Assembly (NCBI GenBank): GCA_025774205.1
Contig: JALGWK010000103.1
Span: 1-6,200, forward strand
From: a bacterium
Lineage (GTDB): Bacteria > Blakebacterota > Blakebacteria > Blakebacterales > Blakebacteraceae
DNA length: 6,200 nt
Direction: 5' to 3'
A program made the translations under genes and the position numbers. Numbering within the stretch: the first letter of the stretch is position 1; every line of letters begins with the position of its first letter. The notes beneath the pieces were generated by a model, which did not search any database, had not been told where the DNA came from, and saw only the letters and a program-made list of their open reading frames with translations. Below are positions 4,851-6,200 of the stretch, one piece after another.

Positions 4851-6200
4851 CTACTGCAGCAGCAGCACTTTACGGGTGAATACACGACCATCCACCTTCA
4901 TGGCCACAAGGTAGATGCCCGATGCCAGCCGTCGGCCATCCGCGCCCCGGCCATCCCAGCTGACCACGTGCCGACCGGCATCCTCATACCGGTCGACCAG
5001 CGTCCTGATCCACTGTCCGCGAACATTGAGGACAGTCACTTCCACCTGCGCGGGTCGGGCCAGCGTGAACCGGATCTGCGTGGTCCCGTTAAAGGGGTTC
5101 GGGTAGTTCTGGTCGAGACTGTGGATCAGGCTGCTCCCTCCGGCGTCATCCCGGGCCCGTAGCTGATAGATCCCCAGTTTCTCTACCGACGCCTCTACTA
5201 TCCGGCGTGACGCATCCGGGTAACTCTCGACCGGTATCCACCGGCCGTTCTCCCAGCGGTGGACGGCCGGTATGGCCCCACCGGCGAACTCGGGCGCCAT
5301 CGGATTCCAGGTGAATTCAAGGCGTACCCTTCTGGAGAGCGGTGCGCCGTCGGGCGATATCCGCCAGGCAGGGGAGAGGCCCCCACCGGAATCGACCGTG
5401 CTCCCGTCGAGACCGTCGATCGCCTCGGTGGCGAGCACGTACCCCGCCTCACCCAGGGATCCGGAGGGGAGGGTGACACGCAGGAGGCCGTTCGCGCTGA
5501 CCATGGTCGCTCCGGCGGCGCCGACCAGCGCGGCACTGAAGTTCCTGGTTGTGGTTGAGTCGTTCCCGGCGATATCGGTCCCGGTCACCGAGAGGGTGTA
5601 CGATCCGTCAGCCGTGAGCCGGTAGTCGCCGGCATAGACGGTTCCCTCCGAGGTCGCGATCGGTGTCGTCCCGAGGGTGACTGCGCCGGCTGAGGGAGGC
5701 GTGATCCTCACCAGGGGGGTATCGATGAGGGTTTCTGAGGGGATCGCGAAGACATCGAGAAAATCGGTCACCACGCTGTTCCTCAACAGGCCGAGGGTGA
5801 AGGAGGGACCGATCGAATCATCGAGCGCGGCGACCAGATCGACCGCGCCCTTCGCGTCCAGCTTGCCGTTCCCCCAGGTCTGGTTAGGCACCGAGCCGGT
5901 GAAGGCGTCGGTATCAGCCGAAGAGATGAGCAGCGCTTTGACCTGGGCGGCCGACAGGGTCGCGTCGGCCTGCAGCATCAGGGCCACGGCTCCGGTCACG
6001 TGCGGGGACGCCTGGCTGGTGCCCTGGCTGACGTAGTGAACCCCGTCAGGATCCTGGGCCAGCGTCTGGGGTGCCTGGATCATGTCGGCGGACATGGCTG
6101 ACATGATCCCTTTGCCGGGAGCTGAGATCTCGGGCTTCAGGCGCCCGTCCCGGGTGGGGCCATGGCTGCTGAAGTCGGCGTAATCCCCGGTCCTGTCGGT
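4851..6200 (-). CDS. Subtilisin-like (S8) secreted protease with C-terminal FlgD/sorting-type domain, N-terminus beyond window
   Basis: The frame runs from the window edge to TAG at 4853-4851, 449 visible residues. Residues about 11-32 read F-S-S-H-G-P-T-R-D-G-R-L-K-P-E-I-S-A-P-G, and G-T-S62-Q-A-S-P-H-V carries the S8 nucleophile Ser62 (codon 6017-6015). The Asp and His of the triad and the signal peptide lie outside. The peptidase domain ends near residue 110. Next come an Ig-like segment (about 115-220) and a region resembling bacterial ZU5-like modules (about 225-345; R-W-E-N-G-R-W-I-P-V near its end). Residues 357-449 form a FlgD-like/type IX-style sorting module: Q-N-Y-P-N-P-F-N, R-F-T-L, V-L-N-V-R-G, S-W-D-G-R-G, S-G-I-Y-L-V. 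Such tails guide export or surface attachment in FCB bacteria. The likely role is an extracellular or surface protease. An internal ATG at 6104 is not the start, because conserved S8 sequence lies upstream of it. Confidence 0.92.
   Translation of the reverse strand, partial: TDRTGDYADFSSHGPTRDGRLKPEISAPGKGIMSAMSADMIQAPQTLAQDPDGVHYVSQGTSQASPHVTGAVALMLQADATLSAAQVKALLISSADTDAFTGSVPNQTWGNGKLDAKGAVDLVAALDDSIGPSFTLGLLRNSVVTDFLDVFAIPSETLIDTPLVRITPPSAGAVTLGTTPIATSEGTVYAGDYRLTADGSYTLSVTGTDIAGNDSTTTRNFSAALVGAAGATMVSANGLLRVTLPSGSLGEAGYVLATEAIDGLDGSTVDSGGGLSPAWRISPDGAPLSRRVRLEFTWNPMAPEFAGGAIPAVHRWENGRWIPVESYPDASRRIVEASVEKLGIYQLRARDDAGGSSLIHSLDQNYPNPFNGTTQIRFTLARPAQVEVTVLNVRGQWIRTLVDRYEDAGRHVVSWDGRGADGRRLASGIYLVAMKVDGRVFTRKVLLLQ

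Noticed and set aside
1-6200. tRNA or rRNA genes, CRISPR arrays, insertion sequences, attachment sites
   Set aside because: No cloverleaf-like segment, spaced repeats, transposase motifs or terminal inverted repeats were seen; nearly all bases belong to the listed protein genes.

Overview
The window is gene-dense, GC-rich bacterial DNA with little intergenic space. Subtilisin-like protease with a YPNPFN-type C-terminal sorting/FlgD-like module, abundant lipoproteins and a QmcA-type stomatin suggest a Gram-negative lineage of the FCB superphylum, perhaps one of its uncultivated candidate phyla. That placement is an inference from protein style only; no rRNA or marker gene is present.

Layout. 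Bases 1-138 hold the last 45 codons of a probable serine hydrolase (beta-lactamase-like family). A 127-bp intergenic region follows, with a possible promoter and an inverted repeat lying in its spacer. Next comes a same-strand run of four genes: a short NfeD protein (266-772), a QmcA-type SPFH/stomatin protein (825-1820), an HGSNAT/NagX-like membrane acyltransferase (TTG start, 1817-2965), and a lipoprotein with two thioredoxin-like domains (GTG start, 2997-4052). A strong two-way terminator at 4105-4140 separates this run from a convergent minus-strand pair: a subtilisin-family (S8) protease, incomplete at its N-terminus (6200-4851), followed after 22 bp by a TPR lipoprotein (4828-4172).

The main discovery is in the thioredoxin lipoprotein. 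Its frame is interrupted by one TGA (3693-3695), which sits exactly where the first cysteine of the second CXXC motif should be. The first domain reads W-C-G-W-C; the second reads W-TGA-G-Y-C, and the frame stays open for 119 more codons with a conserved thioredoxin G-I-P loop. Ten nucleotides before each side of the standard picture would be needed for proof, but a hairpin starting 7 nt after the TGA has a loop opening with GG, as expected of a bacterial SECIS element. The best reading is a selenoprotein with one Cys-type and one Sec-type (UXXC) thioredoxin domain on the same lipid-anchored chain. Standard gene callers would split it into a truncated 232-aa protein and an 80-aa fragment.

How the genes may work together (inference): NfeD and the stomatin are known partners in organising membrane microdomains; the acyltransferase is translationally coupled to the stomatin and embedded in the same membrane; the thioredoxin lipoprotein would act on thiols or disulfides on the outer side of the cytoplasmic membrane or in the periplasm. 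A shared envelope-maintenance role is plausible but not shown by the sequence.
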